A stretch of 60,226 bases of DNA from positions 1 through 60,226 of the forward strand of contig CAXKVR010000520.1 of the NCBI GenBank assembly GCA_964058845.1, in the 5' to 3' direction. This document shows positions 1 through 12,445 of the stretch, one piece after another. This DNA is from Carex sylvatica (taxonomy: Eukaryota; Streptophyta; Magnoliopsida; Poales; Cyperaceae). The stretch's first letter is position 1; each line of letters opens with the position of its first letter. The notes under the pieces are model-generated. The model saw only the letters and a program-made list of their open reading frames with translations. It was not told the DNA's origin and did not search any database. The translations under genes and the position numbers were made by a program.

Positions 1-1735
1 GCACCATATAACATCGAAGGTCTGATAGCCGTCATGTAGAACTTGCCTTTGAGCTTTTGTGGAATTTTTCTGTCACATAGGATGCCAGATGCCTGTCGCC
101 ATTTGACCCACCCCGCTCGTATCCTATGGCTAACATCTTCATCAATCTCACTATCACTCTGCAACATCGACTCCAAATTCGAAAGGTGTCATTCCTAAGT
201 ACTACTTGTCCAGCCAAAGTGACATCTCCATCATCTGACCTGACACCCCTGAACTTGCATCTCATATACTCGGTTTTAGTCCTACTAAGTCTAAAACCCT
301 TCGATTCTAGAGTCTGTCTCCACAACTCCAGTTGCCTATCAACTCCTATCCTACTCTCGTCGATTAGCACCACATCATCAGCAAAAAGCATACACCAAGG
401 GATCTCCCCTTGTATCTCCCTTGTAACTTCGTCCATCACTAGAGCAAAAATGTAGGGGCTCAAAGCTGACCCTTTATGTAATCCTATCTTAAGAGGAAAA
501 TCACTGGTTTTGCTATTGCATGATCTGACACTAGTCACAACGTCATCGTACATATCCTTGATGAGGGTAACGTACTTTGTTGGAACTTTCTTCTTTTCAA
601 GAGCCCACCACATGACATTTCTCGGTACTTTGTCGTACGCTTTCTCAAAGTCAATAAATTCCATGTGTAGGTTATTCTTCTGCTCTCTATATCTCTCCAT
701 AAGCTGTCTCGTTAAGAAAATCGCTTATGTGGTCGACCTCCCAGGCATAAAACCAAATTGGTTCTTCGTAACGCTTGTCATTTTTCTTAAGCGATGCTCA
801 ATGACTCTCTCCCAAATCTTCATTGTATGACTCATAAGCTTAATTCCTCTGTAATTTGTACAACTTTGAATATCTCCCTTATTCTTGAAGATTGGTACTA
901 ATATGCTTCTCCTCCACTCGTCAGGCATCTTGTTTGATCTGAAAATGCTATTGAACAACTTAGCTAGCCAAGCTACCTCTATGTCTCCAAGGCACCTCCA
1001 CGCATCGATAGGGATGTTATCAGGCCCCAACGCCTTGCCTACTTTCATCCTTCTTAACGCCTCATTCACCTCAGACTCTTGAATTCTCCGAACAAATCGT
1101 CTGTTGGTGTCATCAAAAGTGTCATCCAACTCGATCGTGGTGCTATCATCCTCTCCATTGAATAGCTTGTCGAAGTATGCTCTCCATCTATTCTTTATCT
1201 CATCGTCCTTCACTAAAATTCCACTATTATCGTCCTTAATGCATTTAACTTGGTTGAAGTCTCTCGTCTTCCTCTCGCGGAGTGTAGCTATCCTATAGAT
1301 GTCCTTTTCGCCCTCATTCATACCTAGCTTCTGATATAGATTTTCATATGCACGACCCCTTGCTTCACTCACCGCTTTCTTTGCGTTCTTTTTTGCAGCT
1401 TTGTACTTTTGTATGTTGTCCTCACTCCTGTGATGATGCAAGCATTTGTAGCATTCTTTTTTCTCTTTGATAGCCTTTTGCACGTCTTCATTTCACCATC
1501 AAGTATTTTTAGGTTCGCGTTTATTTCCTCTTTTCACTCCAAACACCTCTGTAGCCACCTTTCGAACACAAGTTGCCATCTCCTTCCACATGCGATTTTC
1601 TTCTCCTTCTACGTTCTTCCTTCTTCAATCACCCTATTCTTAAACATCCGTGAGACATTCCCTTCGAGCTTTCATCACTTTGTCCTCGTAATTCTGGCGC
1701 CTTTGTTCTGCCAAACTTTGTGACATTTCAGGTAC
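1..1735 (-). mobile_element. RTE-type non-LTR retrotransposon (LINE), 5'-truncated, leaves window at its 3' end
   Basis: Read on the minus strand, this is the linker and reverse transcriptase of a plant RTE-type LINE. The endonuclease domain that should precede it is absent, so the copy is 5'-truncated near 1735, as is usual for target-primed insertions. The 3' end lies beyond base 1. Homology to the element's linker remains readable up to about 1700 although two tryptophan codons there have become stops (about 1500-1515). Clade assignment is from remembered family motifs, not a search. Confidence 0.8.
1..1735 (-). pseudogene. LINE reverse transcriptase pseudogene (RTE-like)
   Basis: The enzyme copies element RNA into DNA at a nicked target. 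The frame is readable from about 1620 down to about 180. Landmarks in order are a charged linker (1200-1480), the palm entry with the FMPGRSTT motif near 730-760, the first catalytic aspartate region [10 protein letters not shown] (about 610-650), [10 protein letters not shown] (about 460-490), and the catalytic FADD box at 374-385. After FADD comes the usual thumb-like segment with [16 protein letters not shown]. Breaks: an in-frame TAA near 723 that separates two long open stretches, two stops near 1500-1515, and a frameshift near 175-185. Beyond the frameshift the next frame carries the conserved [14 protein letters not shown] stretch to base 1. It cannot make an intact enzyme. The plus-strand open frames here are antisense shadows. 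Confidence 0.85.
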
Positions 1736-4204
1736 CAAAAATAAGCAACTCACCATATCTTATTAATTAAACAATAAAAAGCACGAGACATGGCACTTTG
1801 TGTATCTGAAGTTTTGAAGTAGTTTCTGCATTTATTTTATCTGCCTTATACAACCAAGCATGGTAACTTTATGCAGTGTACATTTTTGCAGTGTTTTAAA
1901 TTGTTTTGTTATAAATTATAATGTTGTATGCTTCATTTTTTTCCTTTCCCGCAACTTCAGTTCTGGTTATCCAAATTGTGCCTAATTATCTTATGTCTTG
2001 ATGTATGAACATTACTATTTTGTTTAGTTAAGACATAAAAATGTGTATATGTACCAACAACAACATCAGGAACAATTAGAGAGCAATATTTTTACAAATA
2101 CAAATATAAAACAATAATAAAATAGTTCTTAATTTTAGCAATAATAATAAGATCAAACCAATGATTAAAATTAAGCACGATTTGTCAAATTTTATAAATC
2201 TAATTAGAAGTCATGCTTTTATAGATGCTTATCTTTTAGGAGGAGGGATTCAATTACATCCTTTTTTGGTGACACCGGAATACACCTTACATTTTTAAAG
2301 TCCAAACAATTAATCCAAACCGTTTAACATGATGGAAAATGTGCTTGCAGATCAAATTTTATATTTTTCTGAATTTTTTTACTATTTATTAAGATGGTAC
2401 AAAAATTCAATGGTCTGGATATAACAATTTTGTTAAATACTTGATAAATAGTAAAAAAATTCAAAAAAAATATAAAATTTGATCTGCAAGCACATTTTAA
2501 TATATCCATTATGTTGAACGGTATAGTTGGATCCCCTCATGTTTTAGATCAAGTATGTAACACTACCGTTGACTTGCAGTATTTTTCTAACAACATTTTT
2601 GTTGAAATACTGACTGCTACCTGACATATGCTGATATCTTCATTCTTATATTATGCACATAGTTGTCCTGATCCGCCAACGGATGAGATTAAAAGATAAA
2701 TTTTTAAATTGAATATCAGCCCTCCAATCACATAATCTATCTTCTTTTGATTTAATACATCTATTTTATGTATAGAAGTCTAAATTTAGTTAAAAAATAT
2801 ACTCGCTACAAAGACTGCTTCATGGTTTGTCACAATTAAAATTGAATGAATCCCTAGCGAATAGCGATATGTTTTCTTATTTCTCTTTACAACCATTTAT
2901 GATTCCTGCAATTAAATTATTTTCTTATTTCTCCGTTTCCTCAATTTAATTTCTCCTTTTCCTCATAAAAATGGAAACAATAATATCTTTTCGGATTTTG
3001 TTTAGGGCTACCGTATCTTTGTGAATAGATGAATAACAGATATTGGGCTGATAGAAACAATCATATCTTTCTGATATGGAGAGAAAATAAAGAATATCTA
3101 GAATTTTCGTGCAGAAAAATGATATATAAAGATATTTTCATTGTTAAAATAATTTCCATCAAGAATATATATGTAGAGAAAATGTAGAGAAAATTCTTAT
3201 TTAAATTATTTAATCATATCTTTTCCAATTTTATCTCTTTACATATCATTTATCATCTAAATCGTTTAATGATGTCTTGGTGGAGAAAATTAGATATAAA
3301 ATTGCAATGATACTTCAATAATTCTTTCATGTTATAATTGATCCTTTTTTTATTTGTTATTTTATTATTATTTATTATTTGAATATCTTGTTCTTTTCAT
3401 TTGTGTCTTTTATTTTCATTTAAATATATATTTTTTAATTTTGTGTGAATATCAAACAAAAAGATCTCTTTATATTATAGTCAATCTTATAATATGTCCC
3501 GTTGCAACACGGGCATGATACTAGTAAATATTACAATTGAATCATTCCTAATCTATTTATTTTTCTTTCCTAAAGTTCAATCAGTATTTAAAAAAAAAAT
3601 CATAGGAAAATGTTCAATATTACACAGGGGCTTTGTACCAGTATTGGTACAGTAGAGGCTCTATTGTTATAATAAGTGTTAAAATTAATTTAGTTCAGTA
3701 TTAGCTCGTTTTAGTTCAATTAGTATTAAAAGACTCTTTTCCATTTATTGGATGTTTTATGGTTTTTCAGATATATAAGGCTGAGAATTGTTGTAATAAA
3801 TGTAACTTATATATGGTATGTGTTGTAGTTAAAAATAGAGATGCATGCAGAAATTTAATTTTGGTTTGGTACTAGTTCGTATGAACTTTTGTAATCATTA
3901 CTGTTATAGTAAAATGCATTCGGAGAAGATACAAAATCATAAGTTTGTATAAAAAACTTTGAATAATTATAATTATCATCACACCTCTATCCTTCTATTT
4001 ATTCACACATTTTCATTAAAAAAATTTTGTACTATGGTCTCCACTAATTATATGGTTACCCTTTTATCAGTTGTCACACTCGTCATGCGTTAACCTTCAT
4101 AAGTATAAATACTAAAATATAATAAATTAATCATTACAAAATAAGATATTAATAATTGCATGTGTAACTTGATATGATAGACCACTCCTTTTTCAGTCCT
4201 TAAT
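1736..4204. other. AT-rich intergenic DNA, no gene seen
   Basis: No open frame resembles a protein. Besides the foldback element at about 2296-2545 the stretch holds low-complexity AT-rich sequence. The 61-codon open frame at 2324-2509 is produced by the foldback arms and is not a gene. Confidence 0.7.
2296..2545. mobile_element. Foldback/MITE-like element, copy 1
   Basis: Two arms of about 55 bp (2338-2392 and 2444-2498) are near-perfect reverse complements and share the core TTTTTTTACTATTTATTAA. Outside them CCGTTTAACATGATGG (2320-2335) pairs with a diverged complement at 2506-2521. The same arm sequence recurs at 17560-17740 and more loosely at 51060-51345 and 54545-54830, so this is a dispersed family rather than a chance hairpin. 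No transposase is present. Confidence 0.65.
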
Positions 4205-5584
4205 GGTCCCCTTTTCTCTTGCCACTCCAAAGACTTTAAATTATAGTGTTGTATTTGGATTGCAACTATCATCTTCTGTTTTCATATGGAGACACAACTA
4301 GAATTCTACAAAGACCTTCAATTAGAGTATTGCATCCACTCTCTTCTCTTGCCATATGGAAACACTTCTAGTGTACTTCAAGCACCATCAATTGGAGTAT
4401 TGTATTAGGGTTGCAATTACCATCTTCTCTTACCATATATGGAGACTCTACTAGTGTGCTACAAAAATCTTCAATTAAAAAGTTGTATTAGGGTCGCAAC
4501 TATCCTTTTTTCTTGCCATAGAGGGACACTACTAGTGTACTGCAAAGACCATTAATTGGAGTGTTGTATTAGGGTTGCAACCACCCTCTTCTATAATAAT
4601 ATGAAAAGACTACTAGTGTGCTACAAAGACCTTCAAATGGAGTGTTGTATTTGGGTTGCAACTACCCTATTCTCTTGCCATCCGGAGACACTACAAGAGT
4701 CTATAAAGACATTCAATTGGAGTGATGTATTAGGGTTGCAGCTACTCTCTTCTCTTGGCATATGGAGACATTACTAGTGTGCTGCAAAGACCTTTAATTA
4801 GAGTGTAGTATTAGAGTTGCAACAACCATCTTTTCTTGCCATATGAAGACACTACTAGTGTGCTTCAAACACCTTCAATTGGAGTTTTGTATTAGGGTTG
4901 TCATTACCCTCTTTTCTTGCCATATAGAGACACTACCAGTGTATTGCAAAGACCTTCAATTGGAGTGTTGTATTAGAGTTGCAACTACCATTTGTCTTGC
5001 CATATGAAGACACTAATAGTGTTGCAAAAATATTCAATTGGAGTGTTTTTATTAAGGTTGCAACCACCTTGTTCTCTTATAATATGGAGACTCTACTAGA
5101 GTGCTGCAAAGACCTTCAATTGGAGTGTAGTATTAGGGTTGCAACTATCATCTTCTCTTAAAATATGAAGACATTACTAGTGTGCTGTAAAGATCTTCAA
5201 TTGGATTATTGTATTAGGGTTGCAAGTACCCTCTTCTCTTACTATCCGGAGAGACTACTATAGTGCTGCAAAGACCATTAATTGGAGTGTTATATTAGGG
5301 GTGCGACTACCTTTTTCTTTTTCCATATAGAGACACTATTGGACTGCTCCAAAGACTTTCAATTGGAGTGTTGTATTTAGGTTACAACTATCATCTTATG
5401 TTTTCATATGAAGACACAAGTAGAGTGCTACAAAGATCTTCAATTGGAGTGTTGCAATTACCCTCTTATCTTACCATATGGAGTGTTGTATTACGGTTAC
5501 AACCACCCTCATATCATGCCATAAGGAGACACTACTAGAGTGCTACAAAGACCTTCAAATGGATTGTTGTATTAGGGTTGCAAC
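4205..5584 (+). repeat. Satellite of about 81 bp, plus orientation, block 1
   Basis: About 17 diverged head-to-tail units. Landmarks of each unit are CATATGGAGACACTACTAG, a CAAAGACCTTCAATTGGAG segment, TGTTGTATTAGGGTTGCAAC and a CTCTTCTCTTGCC segment. The left edge is ragged, with recognisable but degraded units from about 4205. The right edge is exact: the hAT-like insertion starts after the GTTGCAAC at 5577-5584, and the monomer resumes in register at 18286. Short open frames here (for example 4556-4777) are the one open frame of the unit, not genes. Confidence 0.92.
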
Positions 5585-6021
5585 CAGGATCGATCCTCGT
5601 GCTGGGCAGCTAGGGCGATCTCCCCGGGCCCCAAAATTCAAGAGGGCCCCCCCAAAAAAATATTTTGCATATATTAATTTTTTTTAATATCTATATATTA
5701 AAAATAAATAATATATTATAGCTCAAATTTTGAATATATAAAGGGTCCAAACTATTATATAAATAGATATGATCTATTAGCATATTAATAAAAAAAAATG
5801 TACATGTCAGTATTGTAAATAACAGTATATATGCGTTTGTTGAACTGACAAGATATCGTCAAGCGATTAATCGATATGCGACCGGTTAATCGGATTATGC
5901 AGACGATTTTGAATTTTTATTAAAATTGTGTGTGTGTGTGTTGTGTGTATTCATAATTTATTTAACTCATCAAACTTATCAAATAAACTTAATTTAACTT
6001 AGTTATATTATAACATGACAC

Positions 6022-7460
6022 TGTTGGTTGTAGCAATAATCTTTTTCGTCTATTTGACTAATTTGCAAAAACATACATTTATTGAATCTTACGATTTCTT
6101 TTAGTTTTCAAAAATATGTAGGTTCAAGTAAAGTGAAATTGCAAAATTGAATACTTGGACTGAAGAAATCATGAAGACGCTTATCAAGAATTCGAATTGT
6201 AAAATCAGAAGTTTGGTAAAGTAAGTTTGAGGCTATTTAAACAGGGATAAAACGTTGGTAACGTTTGTAAAATATTGTAACGTTTATAAAATGTTGTAAC
6301 GTTTTAGGCATGTCTGGAACGCTGAAGAAATAAACTGATCAAACTCAGAAAATAAAATAAAACGTTGTAACATTTTCATAAAACATTATAACGTTTTAAG
6401 TTGTCAGAACAGCTGTAATCTAACTGTGCAAATCGATATGAAACATTACAATGTTTTACAACCGCTGTAACGTTTTAGAGAATGTCAGAACTGCTAAATA
6501 CGGCTGTCTAAATTCCACTTTAAAACCGTTGTAACGTTTTAGAGAATGTCAGAACTGCTAAATACGGCTGTCTAAATTCCACTTTAAATGTTGCAACATT
6601 TTACAACCGTTGTAACGTTTTAAGAGTGTCAGAGCTTTAAGCACAACTGTATCAGAATTCAAAATAAAACATGGTGACGTTTTACAAACGTTGTAACGTT
6701 TTACAAACGTTGTAACGTTTTACAAATGTTGTAACGATTTAATTAATTCTGAGTTTTGAAAATTTCTATTTTTGATCAAGTTTGATGTAGTCTAAAACGT
6801 TACATAACGTTATACAATCGTTGGTAACGTTTTGATCGATTAACTGAGCTGTCAGAAAATTAAAACCCTAAATTGCATTTCGAACTAAAACGTTGGTAAC
6901 GTTTTATCTCACTTAGCTCATTTTTGAGCTGTTTCTATAAATAGGGTTTTGAGCTTTCTTTCCAAAATAATCAAGCCGACCCTAAACTTCAAAAATACAA
7001 TTTTCTGAGAGCTTTAGTTACTCCATTGTTGTGAGAGCTTAAAACTTCAAAATTCCTCAAACAACCTCAAACCCACTTCACTAATCTCAAGTTAGATTAG
7101 ATTAGAGTGACCTATTGAGTGTTTCTCTTGAGTAGGTTAAACTAAGAGACCTTGTTCTCATCTCTAGGAGGCCGTGTGACTTCCTTTGGTTGTAAGGGCT
7201 CCCCGGGTCTCGTTCTTAGTTGGCCAATTGACTTCCCGCTTTGATTGTAAGGGCTCAATGGTTCATAAGTTGTAATCCTTTCATATTGGGCAATAGAAAG
7301 GCGCACCTAGAAAATATTGCGAAGCCCCGGAGACGTAGGCCTTTGTTTTGCCGAACTCTGTTATTATCCCGCGTGTCAAATTTCTCTAAACTCTTCTATT
7401 TACTTTTAATTGAGATTATTTTCTGTTTTTAGAGCAATTAGTGGTGCCCCTAATTCAACA
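6022..7460 (+). repeat. 5' LTR of Sirevirus-like copia element
   Basis: Begins TGTTGGTTGTAGC and ends CTAATTCAACA just before the primer site. It is 1439 bp against 1315 bp for the 3' LTR. Part of the excess is a 60-bp segment repeated in tandem at about 6470-6590 that is single in the 3' LTR. The span 6245-6910 holds about 18 copies of AACGTT, mostly paired as AACGTTGTAACGTTTT. The open frame at 7241-7432 is LTR sequence. Confidence 0.92.
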
Positions 7461-7463
7461 AAG

Positions 7464-7475
7464 TGGTATCAGAAC
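7464..7475 (+). other. Primer binding site (initiator-Met tRNA type)
   Basis: TGGTATCAGAAC, three bases after the 5' LTR. It differs by one base (A for G) from the common plant copia site TGGTATCAGAGC, complementary to the 3' end of initiator methionine tRNA. Confidence 0.85.
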
Positions 7476-7525
7476 AAATTACTCAAATTAAGACACACTT
7501 AATTAGAGTTAGATCGACTTGACAA

Positions 7526-9916
7526 ATGACACCTTATAGACACGTGAAAGAACTCCTAGTTTTTGGTAACACAACCAAAAACTTTATGTATTGGAAGAAA
7601 ACCATGCATAACTATCTAAACATTTTTGAGATATGGTATGTGATTGAAAAGTGATACATACCAAAATACACCCCTACTCCTACCGAGAGTGCAAGTGATA
7701 GTCAAAGTGAGACTCTCGAATCCAAAGAAATAAAGAAAGATAATGATCTTGCAACCAATGCCATATTTAACCTGGTTAGTGAATCGGTTGCCTCAATCTT
7801 TGGTAGCTCCTCAACTGCAAAAGAAATGTGGGATGCTCTTGTAAACCGGTATGAGGGTAACACCCAAATTAAACGTACCAAGATAACCGGTTTAGAGGCC
7901 AAATTTGAAAACTTTAAAGTAGAAGATGGTGAAAGTATTGAGGATATGTATAATAGACTTATGCATATCCAAAATGAGTTTACCAAATTGGGAGAATCGC
8001 TTTCTAACAATAAAGTTGTAGGTAAGCTATTGAGGGTAATGCTCATGAGGGATAGATGGTCCTGATTGGTGAGTGCACTAGAAGCAATTCAAGGCACGCA
8101 TGACACATTCACACTGGATGATCTTTATGCACATTTTCGTAGCTTTGAAGAGAAGCTTCGACAATCCGGAGAGCTAAAGCAAAGCTCAAAATCCAAAACC
8201 GTGGCTTTTCCGGCACAAAACCGTAACACCTTTAGCTCCTCAAATACCCGTCTATCAAATGATCAATTCATCAACAAAATTGATCATGAAACATTCAAAG
8301 ATGCCCTTCTCTTATCCAAGATGTTTCAAGGGATGCTTGATTTCGAAAGGAAATGCAACAAGGAAAGAGAAGAGAAAAACAAACGAGTAATGTGTTTCGC
8401 TTGCCATAGAGAAGGTCATACCATCCAAACTTGCTTTAAACTATTTTCTTAATTGAAGAATGTGGATGATGAAGGGCAATAAGATAGAAGGCCAAGGCAA
8501 AAGTATGAAGGGTACAAAGAAAAAAAGAAGGCTAAAGCAATGCAAGCATTGTTCTCGGATGATAGCGATGTGGAGAAATCTGACCCGGAGTCAGAGGATG
8601 AACAAGAGATCAACCTCACATTGATGGCAAGTGTAGATGAAGATTCCTCTACAATCGATATGGACTCAATTATTGCAAGGAAGAACATCACCGATGAGAC
8701 AACCATCAACTTTCTCATGGATCTTGCTAAATCAAGATACACCAAGAAGGGAGATGGTGAGATTGATGCATCAACAAGCTTTGCTAATGAGGTACATTCG
8801 AACTCTAATTTGATGGTTATGAAATCGAAATTGAATTTGACAATGAAATTGAAGGTGGTGAAGAATATAGTAGAATAATTGATAAAGCAATTATATTATT
8901 ACCAGTGAGACAAGCAATTTCACCAATAGAATTCTAACACGGTATGATAATGAAACTAGGTGGCAATCTCTCCTTGATGAGTCAAATAGAATCTTGGTTG
9001 AAAATGAATGTATTATTTAAAAATTAATTGCTAAAAATGACAAGTTAGAATATGACATTAGAAATTTAAAATTATCACATATAGGTGAAATAGGCATATT
9101 AAAAGTGAAAATTCAAACTCATGAGACCGAAATAAGGGCATTAAGATCTCATAGTGAATATTCAAATATCACTAGTCTAGATCCTTACTATGTGGATAAA
9201 TTGATCAATGGTCAATCTTATCGCAAAATAGACAAAATTGGTCTTGGATTCGAGAAGGGTAAATCCTCATTCGAATCTAACTGCATAGAAGGCCCGAAAA
9301 GAAAAGGAGAACATTCTCAAATTTCAACTAAGTTAATGAACAAAAATCTTTAAAAAAACTTAATTTTGATTGCAAGAAGTATACTACATTTCAATTTCAC
9401 ACCAAAAATGATAATACTCCATTGCAAAAGAAATTAAGCAAATAAAATACCTCTCAATCCTCAAATGCTAAACCAAATTATGCATTTAAGTATAAGTATA
9501 GTCATAAAAATTATAAGAACAAAAATAATTTGCAAGGTAATGATAGGAACATTTTTAATCCAAAAGGGTCCAACAAAACTTATTTCAAGGGACCCGATAG
9601 ATGATTTTATGAACTTAAAAATAAAAATGGTTTTTAAAATCATACTCAAAGAAATGGTCTATCAAGAGATGTTTCCCAACATCACAAAAGATAATCTAAA
9701 GTTGCAAATAAGTCATTTGGTACACATAATAATAATTTGCATGAAGTGAAATATAAATACCCTTCCTCTTTCAAACAATGTTATACTTCTCAAAAACCAT
9801 CAATTACATTGTGTAATTATTGTTGTAAAATTGGTCACACCTCTTTAGAATGTAGATTTAGGAATGCATACAACAAACAAAATATTGTTTGGGTTCCTAA
9901 ACCTAATTTAGCTTAG
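7526..9916 (+). pseudogene. Gag pseudogene with two CCHC zinc knuckles
   Basis: Gag forms the particle and binds element RNA. One frame is readable from the ATG at 7526 to 8452, with stops near 7652 and 8063. The first part matches the copia capsid-type (UBN2) region, with a YWK-like motif, a KEMWDAL helix and a FKVEDGESIEDMYNR helix. A first knuckle (CFACHREGHTIQTC) is at 8393-8434. An acidic stretch rich in Asp/Glu/Ser follows (about 8540-8700), then a long, broken, Lys/Asn-rich region. A second knuckle (CNYCCKIGHTSLEC) is at 9812-9853, followed by a WVPK segment ending near 9916. Two knuckles and this length suit Sirevirus gag. Many indels between 8880 and 9780 prevent a full product. Confidence 0.82.
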
Positions 9917-10027
9917 ATAAACACTTAATCTCCCCTAATTTATTCAAATTGTCAAAAATAAAGGGGGAGATTAAAACAAGGTATATGTTAGTTACGATTT
10001 CAACAATAACTAATATACACTTTGTAG

Positions 10028-10369
10028 GTGTGTTTGATTACAACTCAAAAGAAAAGTGCTTGGATCATTGATAGTGGATGCTCACACCATATGATCGATG
10101 ATAAATCTATTTTTAAACTCTTAGAACCATATGATGGGGGTACGGTTACCTTTAGAAATAATCAAAGGAAGAGCTATATTATTGGAATATGCTCAATTGG
10201 TAACCAACACTTGACCATATCCAATGTATACCTTGTTGATGAATTAAATTATAACTTACTTAGCGTTAGTAAGTTATGTGACTCCGGTTATTATGCAAAA
10301 TTTGACATCAATGCTTGTCACATAGTTAGGTCTTCGGATGATGCGTTAATACGGCATGCTACGTGGTAA
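10028..10369 (+). pseudogene. Copia aspartic protease and start of integrase, fragment
   Basis: The frame contains WIIDSGCSHHM with the catalytic DSG at 10070-10078, then the NVYLVDELNYNLLSVSKLCD segment typical of copia protease followed by the pre-integrase region. The protease cleaves the polyprotein. The frame ends just where the integrase zinc-binding HHCC module should begin, so it is truncated by the deletion described for the next entry. Confidence 0.82.
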
Positions 10370-10379
10370 ATCGCATAAG

Positions 10380-12445
10380 CATAAGGTCTATTTTGAATAA
10401 AACACCTTATGAGCTATGAAAAGGGTATAAGCCAAAAATATTTCATTTTAGAGTATTTGGGTCTAAATGCTTTATTCTTGATGAATCTCCTAAAGTAACA
10501 AAATTTGATTCTAAATCAATTGAGGGAGTGTTTGTAGGGTATTCAATATCAAGTAAAGCCTATAGAATATACATAGCATCACAACGGATTGTTATAGAGT
10601 CCGTGCATATTAAATTTGATGAAGGTGCTAATCAAAAGGTCGAGCAAGGTATTCAAATTGTAGGTATTGAAGTCCCAACTCTTGACCAAGATGAAGTCGA
10701 GGCAAGCACCGACACAATTGAGAATCAATCCAATCGGGTTCAACCCGAAATGGATGGAACAAATGTTGAGTTGGATCCAATAGTGGTAGATGCAACCAAT
10801 ATAGAGACGGATCTAATTGTTGATGGTATGTAAACCGAGGAGATACAACCTCCACGTATTGAGTATCAAATTCTCAAATACCTAAGGGAAGTACCTTCTC
10901 ATCCTCTCTCTAATGTAATTGGGAATCCAATGGAAAGGGTTAAGACTAGGTCCGGATTAAATCAAATGATCGGACATTGTGCATTTATATCTCATATTGA
11001 ACCTAAGAATTTTAAAGATGCAAATGTAGATCCTAATTGGATTTGTGCCATGCAAGAAGAACTTGCTCAATTTGAAAGGAACAAAGTTTGAGAACTTGTA
11101 CCTAAATCAAATGAAAGAATGATAATAGGTACTAAATGGGTTTTTAGAAATAAGAAGGATGAGGATGAAAATGTTATAAGAAACAAAGCTAGATTAGTAG
11201 CTCAAGGGTACAAGCAACAAGAAGGTATTGATTTTGAAGAAACCTTTGCACCCGTAGCTCGTCTAGAATCCATTCGAATGCTCTTAGCATATGCCTCAAA
11301 TAAAAATTTCAAACTATTTCAAATGGATGTTAAAAGTGTATTTTTGAATGAATTCATAGATGAGGAAGTATATGTGAACCAACCACAAGGCTTTGTTGAT
11401 TCCACATTTCCTACTCATGTCTATAGACTCACCAAAGCACTCTATGGATTCAAACAAGCCCCAAGGGCATGGTACGGTAGACTAAGTTCATTTCTAATTG
11501 AAAATAAATTTATTAGAGGAGAAAATGATACGAGATGGATCACTTTTGGTAGTGAAAATTTATGTAGATGACATAATTTTTGGTTCACCTAATGCGGTAC
11601 TTGCCGAGGAATTTTCTTCTCTTATGAGCAGTGAATTTGAGATGAGCATGATGAGTGAATTAAATTTCTTCTTGGGACTTCAAATCAAGCAACTCGTGGA
11701 AGGCACATTTGTGAGCCAAACTAAATATGCGAAGGAATTGATCAAGAAGTTTGGAATGACCGAGAGCAATACGAGCAAGACACCAATGGCAACCAATATA
11801 AATCTTGACTCGGATCCAAACAACACATCGGTCGACATCACTTAATACCTAGCTATAATAGGTAGCCTACTCTATTTAACCTCTAGTAGACCCGATATAA
11901 TATTTGCAGTATGTCTATGTGCTAGGTATCAAGCAAATCCCAAAGAATTGCACTTGAAAGCCGTTAAAAGAATACTTAAATATGTCAAGAGTAGTTTAAA
12001 TTTGGGATTATGGTATGGCAAACAATCGGATTTAGACTTGATAGGATATGCCGATGCCAATTTTGTCGGAGACCGAATGGATAGAAAAAGTACAAGTGGT
12101 ACATGTCAATTCATTGGTGGATCACTTGTCTCATAGTCGAGTCGCAAACAAACCTCGGTTGCCCTTTCCACAACGGAAGCCGAGTATGTTGCAGCCGGTA
12201 GTTGTTGCACACAAATTCTTTGGATGATCCAAAATCTAAATGATTATGAAATTCACTTCTGCAACGTATCAATAATGTGTGACAATAGTGCCATAATGAT
12301 ATTCAAAAATCTGATTCGTCATTATAGAACCAAGCACATAGAAATAAAGCATCATTTTATAAGGGATCACATTGAGAAATGTGAAATAGAACTCATACTT
12401 ATCGATACCAAAAATCAAATTGCCAATATATTTACAAAACCTTGA
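10380..12445 (+). pseudogene. Copia integrase C-terminus, reverse transcriptase and RNase H pseudogene
   Basis: Starts in the C-terminal integrase segment (KTPYEL, then KGYKPKIFHFRVFGSKC). The HHCC module and the DDE core are missing, a deletion of roughly 1 kb by comparison with the family layout. After a variable linker, reverse transcriptase begins near 11119 ([41 protein letters not shown]). The catalytic YVDD is at 11561-11572. A frameshift or small deletion at about 11500-11550 separates the two halves of RT. RNase H follows with DANFVGD, a stop near 12136, STTEAEYVA, CDNSA and HIEIKHHFIRD, ending with FTKP at 12445. Stops near 10404, 10833, 11090 and 11845 also break the frame, several of them apparent Trp or Gln to stop changes. 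Confidence 0.88.

Noticed and set aside
126..1723. Plus-strand open frames at 126-455, 510-830, 885-1082, 1104-1298, 1409-1723
   Set aside because: All lie antisense to the LINE reverse transcriptase and show no family pattern.
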